This document shows positions 16,080 through 24,589 of a stretch of 64,000 nucleotides of DNA, one piece after another. Where the stretch lies: contig NZ_JACSKZ010000002.1 in the NCBI RefSeq assembly GCF_018617875.1, positions 434,001-498,000 on the forward strand, in the 5' to 3' direction. Under the pieces are notes generated by a model. It saw only the letters and a list, made by a program, of their open reading frames with translations. It had not been told where the DNA came from and ran no database searches. The translations under genes were made by a program, and so were the position numbers. This DNA comes from Exiguobacterium algae. GTDB taxonomy: Bacteria > Bacillota > Bacilli > Exiguobacteriales > Exiguobacteriaceae. Numbering within the stretch: position 1 is the stretch's first letter; every line of letters starts with the position of its first letter.

Positions 16080-17033
16080 ATGAAGTTTTACGAACAAGCC
16101 TGGTTTAGCATCCTGATGCTCATCGTATTTTTCCCAGTCGGGCTATTTTTGATGTGGAAATATGAAACGTTCAACAAAGGTGCTCGCATTGTCCTTTCCG
16201 TTTTCGCCGGTTCTTTGATTATCGGCTATACGGCCTTTGCGTTGAACAATCCAAAAACGGAAACAACTGCGAAGCAGGATAAGATTGTCGCCGAAGCGGT
16301 CGATGCAGAAACGTCCGATGAAGAAGAGACAAAAGAGGCAGACACTGTAGATACTGAAATAGAGGAAGAGAATGCTGAGGAAGTTGACACAACAGAAGCC
16401 GACAAGGAAGACAAAGAGCAAACTAAACAATCGGTCTCAGTAAAAGCTGACACATCTGAAGAAGAACAACCAGCAACGACCGAAACGGATGCAATGAAAC
16501 AAGAGCAGACTAAAAAAGAAGAAACCGCGAATAACGACCAAAAAGAAGCCGAACAGACTAACACAGAGCAAACAACGGAAGAAGACGCGGAGCAAACCGA
16601 ACAGACAGACGTTGAACAGACAACGACTGATGAAGCAGACGCATCGCAGCAAAAAATCGAAGAAGACACTTTTGACCTCGCACTCCATGAAGAATTTACG
16701 AATTTAGTATACGCCATCGAGTTTATGGCTGAACTTGACCTCGTTTACGCAGAAGACCCGCTTGTAGGTCAGACAGAGGACTTCGCGGGCGCTGCAGCGG
16801 ATCTGACAGGCATCATGGACGATCTTCTCTCTTCCGCGAACAAATTGGACGCACCGGCAACACGAGCGCAGGCAAAAACGGATTACATTAATCTTGTCGC
16901 ACTCGTTCAAGACTCAATCGCGGTCGGACTTAACGGTATAAAGACCGGCAATGATAGTGAGGTAGCTAGAGCCGAAGAGATGATTGACGGATTCGATGCG
17001 TTAGCGGCTGCATTAGTAGCCAACTATAATTGA
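16080..17033 (+). CDS. Membrane-anchored protein with long acidic Glu/Thr/Gln linker
   Basis: 317 aa; family not recognised. Two hydrophobic helices at residues about 8-26 and 36-55 anchor it. Residues about 60-198 are low complexity, rich in E, T, D, Q and K with many EQT, TEE and EADT words. A compact helical domain follows (about 199-317), starting DTFDLALHEEFTNLVYAIEF and ending with IDGFDALAAALVANYN. A TTGGAGG SD precedes the ATG. The linker resembles an extended spacer reaching into the cell wall, placing the C-terminal domain outside if the hairpin topology is in-in or in-out; topology is not settled. Confidence 0.7.
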   Translation: MKFYEQAWFSILMLIVFFPVGLFLMWKYETFNKGARIVLSVFAGSLIIGYTAFALNNPKTETTAKQDKIVAEAVDAETSDEEETKEADTVDTEIEEENAEEVDTTEADKEDKEQTKQSVSVKADTSEEEQPATTETDAMKQEQTKKEETANNDQKEAEQTNTEQTTEEDAEQTEQTDVEQTTTDEADASQQKIEEDTFDLALHEEFTNLVYAIEFMAELDLVYAEDPLVGQTEDFAGAAADLTGIMDDLLSSANKLDAPATRAQAKTDYINLVALVQDSIAVGLNGIKTGNDSEVARAEEMIDGFDALAAALVANYN

Positions 17034-17142
17034 ATTTAGTCCGTATTGAAGAAATCTGTGGTGCGAATACATCAGTTTTCAGACTTACGAATCAGCTAAT
17101 TCAAATCATTGTATGATTGAACTGCGATTACTTATGTACACC

Positions 17143-17191
17143 TTCGCAAAACGAAAACCACCTTTTCACGAGGTGGTTTTCGTTTTGCGAA
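17143..17191. terminator. Strong 21-bp hairpin between convergent genes
   Basis: A perfect 21-bp inverted repeat (17143-17163 with 17171-17191) with a 7-nt loop lies between the 317-aa gene and the convergent radC. Both arms carry TTTT runs. It most likely terminates both directions. The preceding 17034-17142 has no gene and no motif I recognise. Confidence 0.7.
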
Positions 17192-17213
17192 TTATTTGCC
17201 TCACTTGTCCAAC

Positions 17214-17837
17214 TCATCCATTCATATATCCGCGCTGTTTCATGCTGACATAATGGTCTTCCCCGAGGATGACGTGATCGAGACACGCGATGCCGACTAT
17301 ATTCCCCGCTTCGACCAACCGCTCGGACACTTCGATATCTTCCCGACTCGGGGTCGCATCCCCGCTCGGATGGTTGTGCACGGCGATAAAGCACGCCGCG
17401 GAGAGTTTGAGTGCTTCGCGGAACACATCTCGCGGATGGACGATTGACGAGTTAAGCCCACCGACGAAGAGTGTCTTCCGGGAAATGAGTTGGTTCTTTG
17501 TGTTGAGATAGAGACAAATGAAATGCTCTTGGTTCAACAGCCGTAACTCATCCCGCAACAATTCATACGCATCCTGCGGAGAACGGATGGTCGGCATGTC
17601 CGCTTTCGGTTCTTCCACATAACGGATCCCGATCGTGAACGCGGCAAGCAACTGCTCGGCTTTCTTTTTCGTCATTCCTTCGATTTGACATAAATCGTGG
17701 ACGGAAGCTTGCGAGAGCGCCCGTAGTGTCGGATATACGTCCGAAATCCGTCGTGCCGTCTCCATCGGGTCGGACCCACGTCCCCCAATCTGAAGCAATC
17801 TCGCAATCGCGGTCTCTACACTTCGGTCGAGCACCAT
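17214..17837 (-). CDS. radC: RadC family protein (JAB/MPN metallo domain), short N-terminus
   Basis: About 207 aa. The C-terminal JAB1/MPN-type domain has the metal-binding signature HNHPSGDATPSREDI and upstream E-x-F (NQEHFICLYLN). A helix-hairpin-helix-like segment (VHDLCQIEGMTKKKAEQLLA) precedes it. The usual N-terminal PREKL-type stretch of RadC is missing. Start choice is uncertain: AAGGA lies 6 bases before ATG 17837; ATG 17843 and 17870 are alternatives, the last overlapping maf. The biochemical role of RadC is unproven; the old DNA-repair label is doubtful. It follows maf. Confidence 0.88.
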   Translation of the reverse strand: MVLDRSVETAIARLLQIGGRGSDPMETARRISDVYPTLRALSQASVHDLCQIEGMTKKKAEQLLAAFTIGIRYVEEPKADMPTIRSPQDAYELLRDELRLLNQEHFICLYLNTKNQLISRKTLFVGGLNSSIVHPRDVFREALKLSAACFIAVHNHPSGDATPSREDIEVSERLVEAGNIVGIACLDHVILGEDHYVSMKQRGYMNG

Positions 17838-17866
17838 AGTCATTCCTTCACCTGCTTTCGTGGCAT

Positions 17867-18454
17867 TCACAGAAAGCGCGGGTTCACCCCATGACGCTCG
17901 AGCGTTTGAACGAGCGGATGGATGGGCAATCCGACGACATTATAAAAGTCACCCTCGATCCGTTCGACGAACAATCCGCCTGACCCTTGGATTCCGTAGG
18001 CTCCCGCCTTGTCATACGGCTCAGTCGAATCCAAATAATCTTCTAGCCAGGCGTCCGGGATGTCGCAGAACGTCACGTGCGTCGTCGTCACGAACAGGTC
18101 ATGCCGGTCCGGACCGATGATACTGACACCGGTCAGCACTTCGTGTGTCGAGCCGGAGAGGCGGCGTAACATCCGGTGTGCGTCCTCACGGTTTGCCGGT
18201 TTTTCTAAGATCACCTCATCTAAGACGACGACCGTATCCGAACCGATGACGATGGCATCCCGATTTCCCCGGGCGACGTCCATCGCCTTCTCTCTGGCGA
18301 GACGTCCGACATACTCGGCAGGCGTCTCCCGTCCGTTCGTTCCTTCCGTCACGTTCGAGGGAATGACCTCATGGGCAATCCCCGCCTGTTTCAATAATTC
18401 GGTCCGCCGTGGCGACATCGATGCGAGAATGACACGTTTCTGTGTTGGCTTCAT
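17867..18454 (-). CDS. maf: Maf family nucleotide pyrophosphatase
   Basis: 195 aa house-cleaning nucleoside triphosphate pyrophosphatase (dTTP/UTP or modified nucleotides). Family motifs: ILASMSPRRTELLKQAGI at the N-terminus, SNVTEGTNGRETP, GSDTVVVLD (catalytic Asp), EKPANREDAHRML and YDKAGAYGIQG. AAGGAG sits 8 bases before ATG 18454; the longer reading would cross the pilus-operon terminator, so I reject it. It precedes radC, as in Bacillus. Confidence 0.94.
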   Translation of the reverse strand: MKPTQKRVILASMSPRRTELLKQAGIAHEVIPSNVTEGTNGRETPAEYVGRLAREKAMDVARGNRDAIVIGSDTVVVLDEVILEKPANREDAHRMLRRLSGSTHEVLTGVSIIGPDRHDLFVTTTHVTFCDIPDAWLEDYLDSTEPYDKAGAYGIQGSGGLFVERIEGDFYNVVGLPIHPLVQTLERHGVNPRFL

Positions 18455-18557
18455 TGTACCGACTCCTTCGTTTTTTCTAAAACGGGCTTCCTTCCCGTTT
18501 CTCATTCCTCTGTTGATTGTAGGCAATGTGCGAGTCAAACACAATGACTGCCGCCTG

Positions 18558-18588
18558 AAAAAACGCCCCTTCATTTGGAAGGGGCGTT
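18558..18588 (-). terminator. Terminator of the pilus operon
   Basis: Minus-strand 11-bp perfect stem (AACGCCCCTTC with GAAGGGGCGTT, 5-nt loop) followed by TTTTTT, just after the pilO-like stop. Confidence 0.9.
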
Positions 18589-18591
18589 CGC

Positions 18592-19290
18592 TCAAGGTGA
18601 CGTATAATCGTACACCGGGACATCTTTTTGCGGGAACGTCGCTGCCGGAATATAGCGGTCCGGCACGAGTTGGTCAAGGTCCGGTCGATAGAACGCATTC
18701 AATTCGACCGTGAAGTCGAGCGGTTGCGCTTCTTCTGTCGTATTCGGTCCCGTCTCGGAAGGTCCAGTGAATTGGACGGTCCGCAATACTTGAATCCGGT
18801 TCATCGATTCAATCGCCTCTAAAAACAGGACGAGCTCTTCGTACGTCTCCGCCTGCAGGGCCACCGTTGTCCGAACCGTCGAAGCGTTCACCGGTGCGAC
18901 ATCAATCGATGCGGATGGTTCAGACGTCGTATTCGTTGGGGACGGGTCAATGACTACAGGCACGTCGGACGCTAGCCCCTCCCCATCCGAAAATGCGATG
19001 CTCATCACATTGACATTCGACAACAGGCTCGCTTGTGACAACGATTCGATGACAGTATCTAAGGCAGTGACGGTCGGGACTCGCGTCTGTAGGCGTTGCG
19101 ACTCGGCCACATCGACCGTCTTGCCTTTTTGACGTAACACCTCAAGTTTCGTTTGTTCGAGCGACAAATCACGTTCGAGCGCCTTCACCTCACCTTGTTT
19201 GACGAAAAAGGCGTAGCCGTAATACGCCGGGGCCGCGATGGCGAGAAGAAGACAACAGACGAACAACGTATAAATAGTAGAACGTTTCAT
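18592..19290 (-). CDS. pilO: PilO-like type IV pilus assembly protein
   Basis: 232 aa. An N-terminal transmembrane helix (about residues 6-30), a coiled coil (about 32-60, VKALERDLSLEQTKLEVLRQ) and a ferredoxin-like periplasm-type domain with VALQAETYEELVLFLEAIES and RIQVLRTVQF, the usual PilO layout. PilO pairs with PilN to form the inner-membrane alignment subcomplex. The start overlaps the pilMN stop by 4 nt (ATGA). Last gene of the operon. It is called PilO from layout and context as much as sequence. Confidence 0.82.
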   Translation of the reverse strand: MKRSTIYTLFVCCLLLAIAAPAYYGYAFFVKQGEVKALERDLSLEQTKLEVLRQKGKTVDVAESQRLQTRVPTVTALDTVIESLSQASLLSNVNVMSIAFSDGEGLASDVPVVIDPSPTNTTSEPSASIDVAPVNASTVRTTVALQAETYEELVLFLEAIESMNRIQVLRTVQFTGPSETGPNTTEEAQPLDFTVELNAFYRPDLDQLVPDRYIPAATFPQKDVPVYDYTSP

Positions 19291-20834
19291 CGGCTCACGA
19301 CCTCCTCATCCGTCTCGACTGCCTCTTCTACAGGGACATACGTAAAGGTGAACTCCCCGATATAGCGCGGGAGCGGCTCTTTTGCCACGGTGGACTCTTC
19401 TTCGTCCGGGTCCGCCTTCGTTTCCGTTGTGACGCCGAGCAGGTTGACCGAGTCGAACCGTTCATCATTCATCAATGATCGTTGGAATGCATTCAAATCC
19501 GGTAACGTCTCAAATTGCACACGGACACTCAAGAGCGATTGATCCGCGTAGTTGTACGTGAGAACATAACCGGTCGGCGGTAACTGCTCTGTCAATGCAC
19601 GAAGTGCCGGCACGGCTTGTTTCTCCATGTCGTTCAGTGCTGTCACCGTCTGGTCGAGCGACAGGACCTGCTGACCTTTCGAGTTCACTTGTTCGGTCTG
19701 ATAGATCCGAACGAGTTGAAGTTGTTCTTCAATCCGCGCCTGATCCTGTTCAAGTCGATCTGTCTCATAGTACAAGTAACCGGTAGCCCCTCCGCCAATC
19801 AATAATGCAAACAATCCAGCGACAATCGGCCAACGTAACGTCACGTCCGTCGAGTTGATGAAATTCGTGTCACGCTCTAGCGTTGCCATTCCCAGTAGCG
19901 GCAACATTTGATGGGAGAGCGGAATCGTGTGGGCAATCGGGAGCGGATCGGATACGCGCTTGACCGAAACGAGCGCCTCCGTTTCAATCGATTGAACGAG
20001 TTCGTCAACTTCCGGCACTGTTCCGGAGACAAGTAGTTTATCAATGGAACGGCCATCTGCCCTCAGTGAATAGCGATAAAAGTCCAGGAAGCGGACGAGT
20101 TCGTTCAACCAGTCATCCATCTGACTTTCTTTCGCTTCTTCCGTACCATCAAACGAATAGTTGACGATGCCTTCTCTCGTATCGACGTGATAAGGAAGAT
20201 TTGTCTGGATGGAACGGATGAAGCGGATCTGCCCTTCTTCTAAAACAAGCAACTGATGCGAGAACGGGGTCACATGCCACAGCAGTGTCGACTGGAGCGG
20301 GTCAACGTCAGAAATCCGGATGATCCCGTTGGCAACAGCGACCGAGCGGGGAACGATCTTTTTCAAGGTAAGCCCGCGTTTTTTCATATATGTACGAAGT
20401 GACTTCGTCAAATCGACGGAGACGGCATGTAGCATGACCTCGGTCTTCGTCTCGTCTTCGGTGAGCACCTCATAGTCGAATGAGACATCATCGAACGGCA
20501 AGATGATCGAACTGCCGATTTCCATGAACAAGTACCCTCGGATTTCATCGTTCGGGATGGTCGGCGGAATCTCGACTTTACGTGACAAGACTTCCGTCTC
20601 ATCGAGCGCGACGGCGCATGTCATCCCCCGACGGACCTTCAGCTTTCGACATAGTTCATCAAAAGCGAGACCAAAGGCCGTCTCATCTTTAATTCGCCCC
20701 TCTTCGTAAGCCCCTTTGGCCAACTGGAGAGAGGCTCTTCGTTTGAACACCCCTTGCTTGATCACGGCTCCGTGGATGCTGAACGCATCGAACGAGAAGT
20801 ACGCGACCGTTCCTTTCTCAATTAAGCGGCCCAT
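19287..20834 (-). CDS. PilM-PilN fusion, type IV pilus inner-membrane assembly
   Basis: 515 aa. Residues about 1-315 resemble PilM, an actin-like ATPase: VAYFSFDAFSIHGAVIKQG, CAVALDETEVLSRKVEIPPT, and a late VSGTVPEVDELVQSIE segment. Residues about 330-515 resemble PilN: a transmembrane helix (about 335-355), a coiled coil with DRLEQDQARIEEQLQLVRIY, and a C-terminal ferredoxin-like region (PALRALTEQLPPTGYVLTYN). PilM and PilN are normally separate proteins that bind each other through the PilN cytoplasmic tail. AGGGGGAAA precedes the ATG. Followed by pilO with ATGA overlap. Confidence 0.83.
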   Translation of the reverse strand: MGRLIEKGTVAYFSFDAFSIHGAVIKQGVFKRRASLQLAKGAYEEGRIKDETAFGLAFDELCRKLKVRRGMTCAVALDETEVLSRKVEIPPTIPNDEIRGYLFMEIGSSIILPFDDVSFDYEVLTEDETKTEVMLHAVSVDLTKSLRTYMKKRGLTLKKIVPRSVAVANGIIRISDVDPLQSTLLWHVTPFSHQLLVLEEGQIRFIRSIQTNLPYHVDTREGIVNYSFDGTEEAKESQMDDWLNELVRFLDFYRYSLRADGRSIDKLLVSGTVPEVDELVQSIETEALVSVKRVSDPLPIAHTIPLSHQMLPLLGMATLERDTNFINSTDVTLRWPIVAGLFALLIGGGATGYLYYETDRLEQDQARIEEQLQLVRIYQTEQVNSKGQQVLSLDQTVTALNDMEKQAVPALRALTEQLPPTGYVLTYNYADQSLLSVRVQFETLPDLNAFQRSLMNDERFDSVNLLGVTTETKADPDEEESTVAKEPLPRYIGEFTFTYVPVEEAVETDEEVVSR

Positions 20835-20846
20835 GTTCGTTTCCCC

Positions 20847-21599
20847 CTACATCAAGTGAAAGTACCAATCAAAAAAGCTTTCGCTGAACCAAAACGTCAA
20901 CATCGTCCCGAGCGCAATCGATGGAACGAACGGAATCGGCTGTTTCCTTCCGATTTTCTTCGTGACCATCAGACCGATTCCGACAATGGCGCCGATCAAA
21001 CTGGCGAGAAACAACGCGACAAGCACATCGCGTGGTCCAAGGACAAGTCCGATCATAGTAAAGAGTTTGACATCGCCTGCCCCAAGTCCCCCTTTTGAGA
21101 GGAAAAACACGGTCGCTAAAATTGCGAAACCGAGCGCCGCCCCGGCGAGCGGGACCCACCAGTCCGCACCTGAAATGTAGGCAAGAACGAGGAGAACGGG
21201 TGCTGTCACCCGTAAGATCACATTCGGCACAAGCATCGTCGAAAGATCGGACATGGCAAGCGCGAGGAGCGTCGATAAGAAGATGAAAGCGAGCAAGGTC
21301 GTCGCACTCATACCATACAATGAATAGCTATAGCCGTACCCGATGGCCCCAAGTAGTTCAAATAATGGATACGTCGGCGCGATCCGGGTGCCGCAACCGC
21401 GGCATCTGCCTCGTAACGCAAGATAACCGAAGACCGGTATGAGTTCCCAAGCCGACAGTTCATGCCCGCATGACGGACAGTGTGAGCGCGGCGTCACGAT
21501 CGATTGTTTGCGTGGCACGCGGAGCCCGACGACGTTCGTGAATGATGTGATGACCGCACCGAGGACGATGCTGTATAGCAATCCAATCAGATCAACCAA
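20847..21599 (-). CDS. pilD: Prepilin peptidase / N-methyltransferase (PilD, ComC position)
   Basis: 250 aa integral membrane aspartyl protease that removes prepilin leader peptides and N-methylates the mature end. The N-terminal domain has the paired zinc cysteines CPSCGHELSAWELIPVFGYL and CRGCGTRIAP. Catalytic aspartates are in MSDLSTMLVPN and GLGAGDVKLF. About seven or eight hydrophobic helices. The start is TTG 21599 with AGGAGGGG six bases upstream. B. subtilis has comC, the single prepilin peptidase gene, in the same place next to folC and maf. Confidence 0.93.
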   Translation of the reverse strand: MVDLIGLLYSIVLGAVITSFTNVVGLRVPRKQSIVTPRSHCPSCGHELSAWELIPVFGYLALRGRCRGCGTRIAPTYPLFELLGAIGYGYSYSLYGMSATTLLAFIFLSTLLALAMSDLSTMLVPNVILRVTAPVLLVLAYISGADWWVPLAGAALGFAILATVFFLSKGGLGAGDVKLFTMIGLVLGPRDVLVALFLASLIGAIVGIGLMVTKKIGRKQPIPFVPSIALGTMLTFWFSESFFDWYFHLM

Positions 21600-21681
21600 T
21601 CAAAGCCCCTCCTGTTCAGATGAAGTGGATAGTAAAAACCGGCCAGGCTGAGCGATTGCCCAGCGCCAGCCGGAGGAAAAA

Positions 21682-22185
21682 TTAGTTTGTAACTTTATCC
21701 AAATTGTCTTTTTTGAGACTTGAAGATGCCTTATCTGCAAATTTATAATCTGTTCCAGCTAAGTTTACTTCGTATTCATAATTTCCGCTGTTTTCCGTAA
21801 CTTTAACTGTTGCAGTAGAATAAGCTGAACCACCAAACGGATCAGTTAATTCACTAATATAAGATTGAGTACCAACTGTTGCTAAAACAGCTGAAGTGCC
21901 CGATCCGGATGCTGCTGTATTCGTTACAGATTTAAAATCTAATATTGTTGGATCTTCTACCGGGTTCGAAGCCGTGTACAACTTCGCCGCACTTACCATC
22001 TGCTTCGCATCCGCAACCATCGCATCTTTCTTCGAGTTCTCAATAATTCCGCCAATTGCAACGACTGCGATGGCTGCGATAATACCCAAAATCACGACGA
22101 CGACGAGCAACTCGACGAGTGTGAGTCCACGTTCGTCTTTCAGTTGTTTCGCGTCTTGCCAAATCATCTTCATTTTTTCCAACAT
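21682..22185 (-). CDS. pilA: Type IV major prepilin
   Basis: 167 aa. A 20-residue basic leader ends in DERG; the predicted cleavage leaves mature N-terminus LTLVELLVVVVILGIIAAIA with Glu5. The hydrophobic helix runs to about residue 45, then GIIENSKKDAMVADAKQMVSAAKLY, then a Ser/Thr/Ala-rich globular domain ending KKDNLDKVTN. Position +1 is leucine instead of the usual phenylalanine. AAGGGGAG precedes the ATG. It has its own promoter, which fits a major subunit. The DNA coding for the mature domain is AT-rich compared with the helix part. Confidence 0.92.
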   Translation of the reverse strand: MLEKMKMIWQDAKQLKDERGLTLVELLVVVVILGIIAAIAVVAIGGIIENSKKDAMVADAKQMVSAAKLYTASNPVEDPTILDFKSVTNTAASGSGTSAVLATVGTQSYISELTDPFGGSAYSTATVKVTENSGNYEYEVNLAGTDYKFADKASSSLKKDNLDKVTN

Positions 22186-22268
22186 GATTCATTCTCCCCT
22201 TTACGTAATGTGTTGTGTGTAAAACAAAAGCAATTACTAAAGTACTAGAAATCAAGTAGAACAATTTT

Positions 22269-22297
22269 ACTATACCTTCTAAAAAACATATTGAAAA
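22269..22297 (-). promoter_or_regulatory. Promoter of the major pilin gene
   Basis: Minus-strand TTTTCA (complement 22292-22297), 17-bp spacer, TATAGT (complement 22269-22274), in a 142-bp AT-rich gap after pilC. It would give the pilin a separate transcript. Confidence 0.55.
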
Positions 22298-22327
22298 GGC
22301 ACAAATGAACAATTCTGCATATTTCTT

Positions 22328-23545
22328 CTATTGATTTTGAATGTCGCTGTAGATTTGGAACATCGGCACGACGATTGAAATGACGATGACCCCTACGATA
22401 CTCGCGAGGACAACGATGAGCAGCGGTTCGATAATCGATTTCAATCGGTCGGTCGTCGTCTCGACTTCACTCTCGTAAAACTCAGCCACCTCACTTAACA
22501 TGGCGTCCAAGTCCCCGCTCTCCTCCCCGACGGCAATCATTTGAGTCATGAGCGGCGGGAATTTTTGATCCCGCATGAGCGGTTGATGAAGCGGTACACC
22601 TTGAGCCATCATTTCCCGGGCTCGCGTCAAGCCTTTACGGATGACCCGGTTCGAGATGATTTTTTCGGTGATCTCAATGGCAGCCAAAATCGGAACGGCT
22701 GCGCGAATCAGGACAGCAAGACTACGCGTCAACAAGGCAATCTGTGACTTCAGGACGAGCGGACCAAAAATCGGGAGTTTCAGCAATACACGGTCAATGA
22801 CGAGGCGTTCTTTTTCATGCCTGACCATCCACGTGAAGGTGAAAATACCAGCGACGACAAGACCGAGGATCAACCACCAATAGGCGGCGACAAAGTCAGA
22901 GACCGCAACGACGATTCTTGTGATGAGTGGCAGCTCACTCCCGAGCTGTCCAAAAATACTTGCGAACGTCGGGACGACACTCACCATTAAAAAGGCGACG
23001 ACCCCGATGGCCACGAGCGAGACGACGAACGGATACGTGAGCGCGGAAACGACTTTCCGCTTCACGTCATATTGCTTTTGCAGCTGTAAACCGATCTGAT
23101 CGAGCACTTCTTCCAAGTTTCCGCTCGTCTCCCCGGCCAGCGCCATCGCAACGAAAAAGTTCGAGAACACTTTCGGATGCTTTTTGATCGCCTCCGAATA
23201 GGAAATCCCTTCACGCAAATCATCTTCGACTTGACTGAGCGTTTGCTTCAACAGCTTGGACTCGGTCTGAACACGGAGGATTGACGTCGCACGGACGATC
23301 GGGACCCCGGCCCGGATGAGCGTCGCGAACTGACGCACATACATGATCAAATGTTCGATTTTGACGCGTTCCGGTAACAAGTTCACTTCCTGGTTGAGCC
23401 CTTTCGACTCCAGTTCGGCCAAGTCCGTGACAAGAATCGACTCCTGCCGCAGCTTCTCTTTCGCCTCACGGACGGAGACGGCCGTGATCCGACCTTTCTT
23501 GCGTCTTCCGTTCAATAGCTTCCCTTCGTATTGAAATATGGCCAT
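22328..23545 (-). CDS. pilC: Type IV pilus platform protein PilC (GspF family)
   Basis: 405 aa polytopic inner-membrane platform for pilus assembly. Starts with the family sequence FQYEGKLLNGRRKKGRITAV. Two GspF domains: about 65-190 (FVRQFATLIRAGVPI-type, here YVRQFATLIRAGVPIVRATS, then MALAGETSGNLEEVL) and about 270-395 (LLTRSLAVLIRAAVPILAAI and IAVGEESGDLDAMLSEVAEF). GAGGTGA precedes the ATG; it starts 6 nt after pilT. Confidence 0.95.
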   Translation of the reverse strand: MAIFQYEGKLLNGRRKKGRITAVSVREAKEKLRQESILVTDLAELESKGLNQEVNLLPERVKIEHLIMYVRQFATLIRAGVPIVRATSILRVQTESKLLKQTLSQVEDDLREGISYSEAIKKHPKVFSNFFVAMALAGETSGNLEEVLDQIGLQLQKQYDVKRKVVSALTYPFVVSLVAIGVVAFLMVSVVPTFASIFGQLGSELPLITRIVVAVSDFVAAYWWLILGLVVAGIFTFTWMVRHEKERLVIDRVLLKLPIFGPLVLKSQIALLTRSLAVLIRAAVPILAAIEITEKIISNRVIRKGLTRAREMMAQGVPLHQPLMRDQKFPPLMTQMIAVGEESGDLDAMLSEVAEFYESEVETTTDRLKSIIEPLLIVVLASIVGVIVISIVVPMFQIYSDIQNQ

Positions 23546-23551
23546 TCATCG

Positions 23552-24589
23552 TCACCTCATCTCTTCTACTGCGACTGGATTCGGATTGATCATGCCTTGC
23601 CGGAGGAGCTGTTCAATTGCGGCGTCCATCGACTGCATACCGGACTGGCGGTTTGTCTGGATGACCGTCGGAAGTTGGAACTCCTTCTCATTTCGAATCA
23701 GGTTCGCGACCGCGGTATTGCCGACTAAAATTTCCATCGCTGCGACCCGGCCTTTCGGAATATCGATTCGGGGGTACAGGCGTTGACTGACGACACCGAC
23801 CAAAACGTTCGCGAGCTGTGTCCGGATTTGATCCTGCTGTTCTGCCGGGAAGGCATCGATGATCCGGCTGACGGTCGACATGGCACTCGACGTATGGAGT
23901 GTCGCCATGACGAGGTGACCGGTTTCGGCTGCGGTCATCGCCGTCGAAATTGTCTCCAGATCACGCATCTCCCCTAACAGGATGACGTCCGGGTCCTGGC
24001 GAAGCGCGGCACGGAGCCCACTCACGAACTGCGTGACGTCCGTCCCGATTTCCCGCTGGTCGACGATACTTTTGTCATGCGTATGTAGATATTCAATCGG
24101 GTCCTCAAGCGTGATGATGCGCTTCCGCTGTGTCCGATTGATTTCTTGAATCATTGCCGCAAGCGTCGTCGATTTCCCTGACCCGGTCGGACCCGTGACA
24201 AGGATCAGCCCATGCGGTTTCTCGATGAGGCGGTTTAATACCGGCGGCAAGTTCAAATCATTCATCGTCGGAATTTCCCCGGAAATGGAACGAAAGGCAA
24301 GGGCAATCGTCCCCCGCTGATAGTAAGCGTTGACCCGAAAACGACAGATTCGCGGGATGCCGAACGAAAAGTCGAGGTCCCGGTCATGATCGAGGCGCTC
24401 GCGCATCTCTTCGGTCATGATTTCCTGCAAATAAGACTCGATATGAGGCGGGAGAAGTTTTTCGTCCCCTAAGTTGATCAAGCTGCCGTCGACCCGAATA
24501 ATCGGTGGCGCCCCCGCAGTCAGATGGATATCGGATGCACCTTGGGTGACCGCTTGCGTTAAGATGTCTTCAATCGATTGATTAATCAT
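23552..24589 (-). CDS. pilT: Type IV pilus retraction ATPase PilT
   Basis: 345 aa hexameric ATPase that drives pilus retraction (twitching, DNA uptake). Walker A GPTGSGKSTTLAAMI, Asp box TLEDPIEYLH, Walker B DVILLGEMRDLET, His box ETGHLVMATLHTSSA, and PilT-type AIRNLIREGK-like end (here VANLIRNEKEFQLPTVIQTN, AIEQLLRQGMI). I choose ATG 24589 (GGAGAG upstream) over GTG 24595. It overlaps pilB by 8 nt. Confidence 0.95.
   Translation of the reverse strand: MINQSIEDILTQAVTQGASDIHLTAGAPPIIRVDGSLINLGDEKLLPPHIESYLQEIMTEEMRERLDHDRDLDFSFGIPRICRFRVNAYYQRGTIALAFRSISGEIPTMNDLNLPPVLNRLIEKPHGLILVTGPTGSGKSTTLAAMIQEINRTQRKRIITLEDPIEYLHTHDKSIVDQREIGTDVTQFVSGLRAALRQDPDVILLGEMRDLETISTAMTAAETGHLVMATLHTSSAMSTVSRIIDAFPAEQQDQIRTQLANVLVGVVSQRLYPRIDIPKGRVAAMEILVGNTAVANLIRNEKEFQLPTVIQTNRQSGMQSMDAAIEQLLRQGMINPNPVAVEEMR

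Noticed and set aside
16226-16717. 163-codon minus-strand frame rich in Ser/Val/Cys opposite the acidic-linker gene
   Set aside because: It is the mirror of low-complexity Glu/Thr codons and has no SD.
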